DNA of 64,000 nt from Acinetobacter oleivorans DR1 (lineage in GTDB: Bacteria; Pseudomonadota; Gammaproteobacteria; Pseudomonadales; Moraxellaceae), in the NCBI RefSeq assembly GCF_000196795.1, contig NC_014259.1, positions 2,728,001 to 2,792,000 on the forward strand. Reading direction: 5' to 3'. The notes below the pieces were generated by a model that was given only the letters and a program-made list of their open reading frames with translations, ran no database searches and had not been told where the DNA came from. The translations under genes were made by a program, and so were the position numbers. Positions 63,875 through 64,000 of this stretch are shown here, piece after piece (positions within the stretch are counted from its first letter, which is position 1; each line of letters opens with the position of its first letter).

Positions 63875-64000
63875 TTAATTTCTCAAAGGAGTCCGAGTTA
63901 AATTCTGTGAAGCAATTTCATCATAAGTTTTAAAATTATAATCTTCAATGAAAGCATTAATTGGTGTTGATTGAGGAAGTAAAGTGATCGCCTGCTTCAT
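63875..64000 (-). CDS. C-terminal end of a gene cut by the window edge
   Basis: At least 41 codons, reading KQAITLLPQSTPINAFIED and on to a TAA one base before the SecB-like start. The methionine at base 64000 may be internal rather than the start. The tail is mostly polar with a hydrophobic patch (INAFIEDYNFKTYDEI). I do not recognise it. If this is a chaperone-dependent antitoxin, such a tail could be the part that binds the chaperone; this is speculation. Confidence 0.5.
   Translation of the reverse strand: MKQAITLLPQSTPINAFIEDYNFKTYDEIASQNLTRTPLRN

Overview
The window reads as chromosomal DNA of an Acinetobacter species, most likely of the A. calcoaceticus-baumannii complex. The grounds are an AT-rich genome with Acinetobacter-like proteins, a complete paa phenylacetate cluster in the order paaABCDEFGHJK-X-Y-I with paaZ divergent, and two phage C4-like antisense RNA loci of a kind reported as abundant in A. 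baumannii. Species assignment is inference from memory; no search was run.

Layout. 1-7.4 kb: end of an aspartate/glutamate racemase gene, a module that looks built for 3-hydroxy-3-methylglutarate or a related C5/C6 acid (MFS transporter, HMG-CoA lyase, CaiB-type CoA-transferase, LysR regulator), and a catalase-like peroxidase paired with cytochrome b561. 7.7-8.8 kb: first copy of a tetR plus C4-like RNA module. 8.8-13.2 kb: gene-poor, very AT-rich stretch of small orphan genes around a cold-shock protein, including two tiny hydrophilic proteins of about 50 residues and a decayed aminotransferase fragment. 13.4-21.7 kb: an EamA exporter with an Lrp regulator, then a probable kinase/phospho-lyase route for ethanolamine (permease, APH-fold kinase, periplasmic phosphatase lipoprotein, AraC regulator, class III PLP enzyme). 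An identical-spacing inverted repeat lies upstream of both the permease and the PLP enzyme. 22.0-23.1 kb: second tetR/C4 copy.

23.75-27.65 kb holds the most interesting system: a compact AT-rich operon that I read as a split borosin RiPP gene cluster. It encodes a small helical precursor (93 aa), a free-standing tetrapyrrole-methylase-fold alpha-N-methyltransferase with the Tyr-x5-Arg-x3-Tyr signature, a PhyH-type Fe(II)/2-oxoglutarate oxygenase, a DUF6065-like protein and an MFS exporter. It is preceded by a good sigma-54 (-24/-12) promoter match and closed by a strong terminator.

27.8-41.5 kb: the phenylacetate pathway. PaaK activates phenylacetate, PaaABCDE epoxidises it, PaaG isomerises it, PaaZ opens and oxidises the ring product, and PaaF, PaaH and PaaJ carry out beta-oxidation; PaaX, PaaY and PaaI regulate or salvage. 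41.6-52 kb: MFS/LysR pair, mutS, GNAT enzyme, ferredoxin, M15 peptidase lipoprotein, O-methyltransferase, universal stress protein, hexapeptide acyltransferase and a YigZ-family protein. 52-57 kb: a type I secretion system (HlyD, ABC exporter, TolC). 57-60.5 kb: the LPS export/Kdo operon kdsD-kdsC-lptC-lptA-lptB. 60.7-64 kb: cysS, tRNA-Gly(GCC), small orphan genes, and a SecB-like chaperone gene directly downstream of a gene cut by the window edge.
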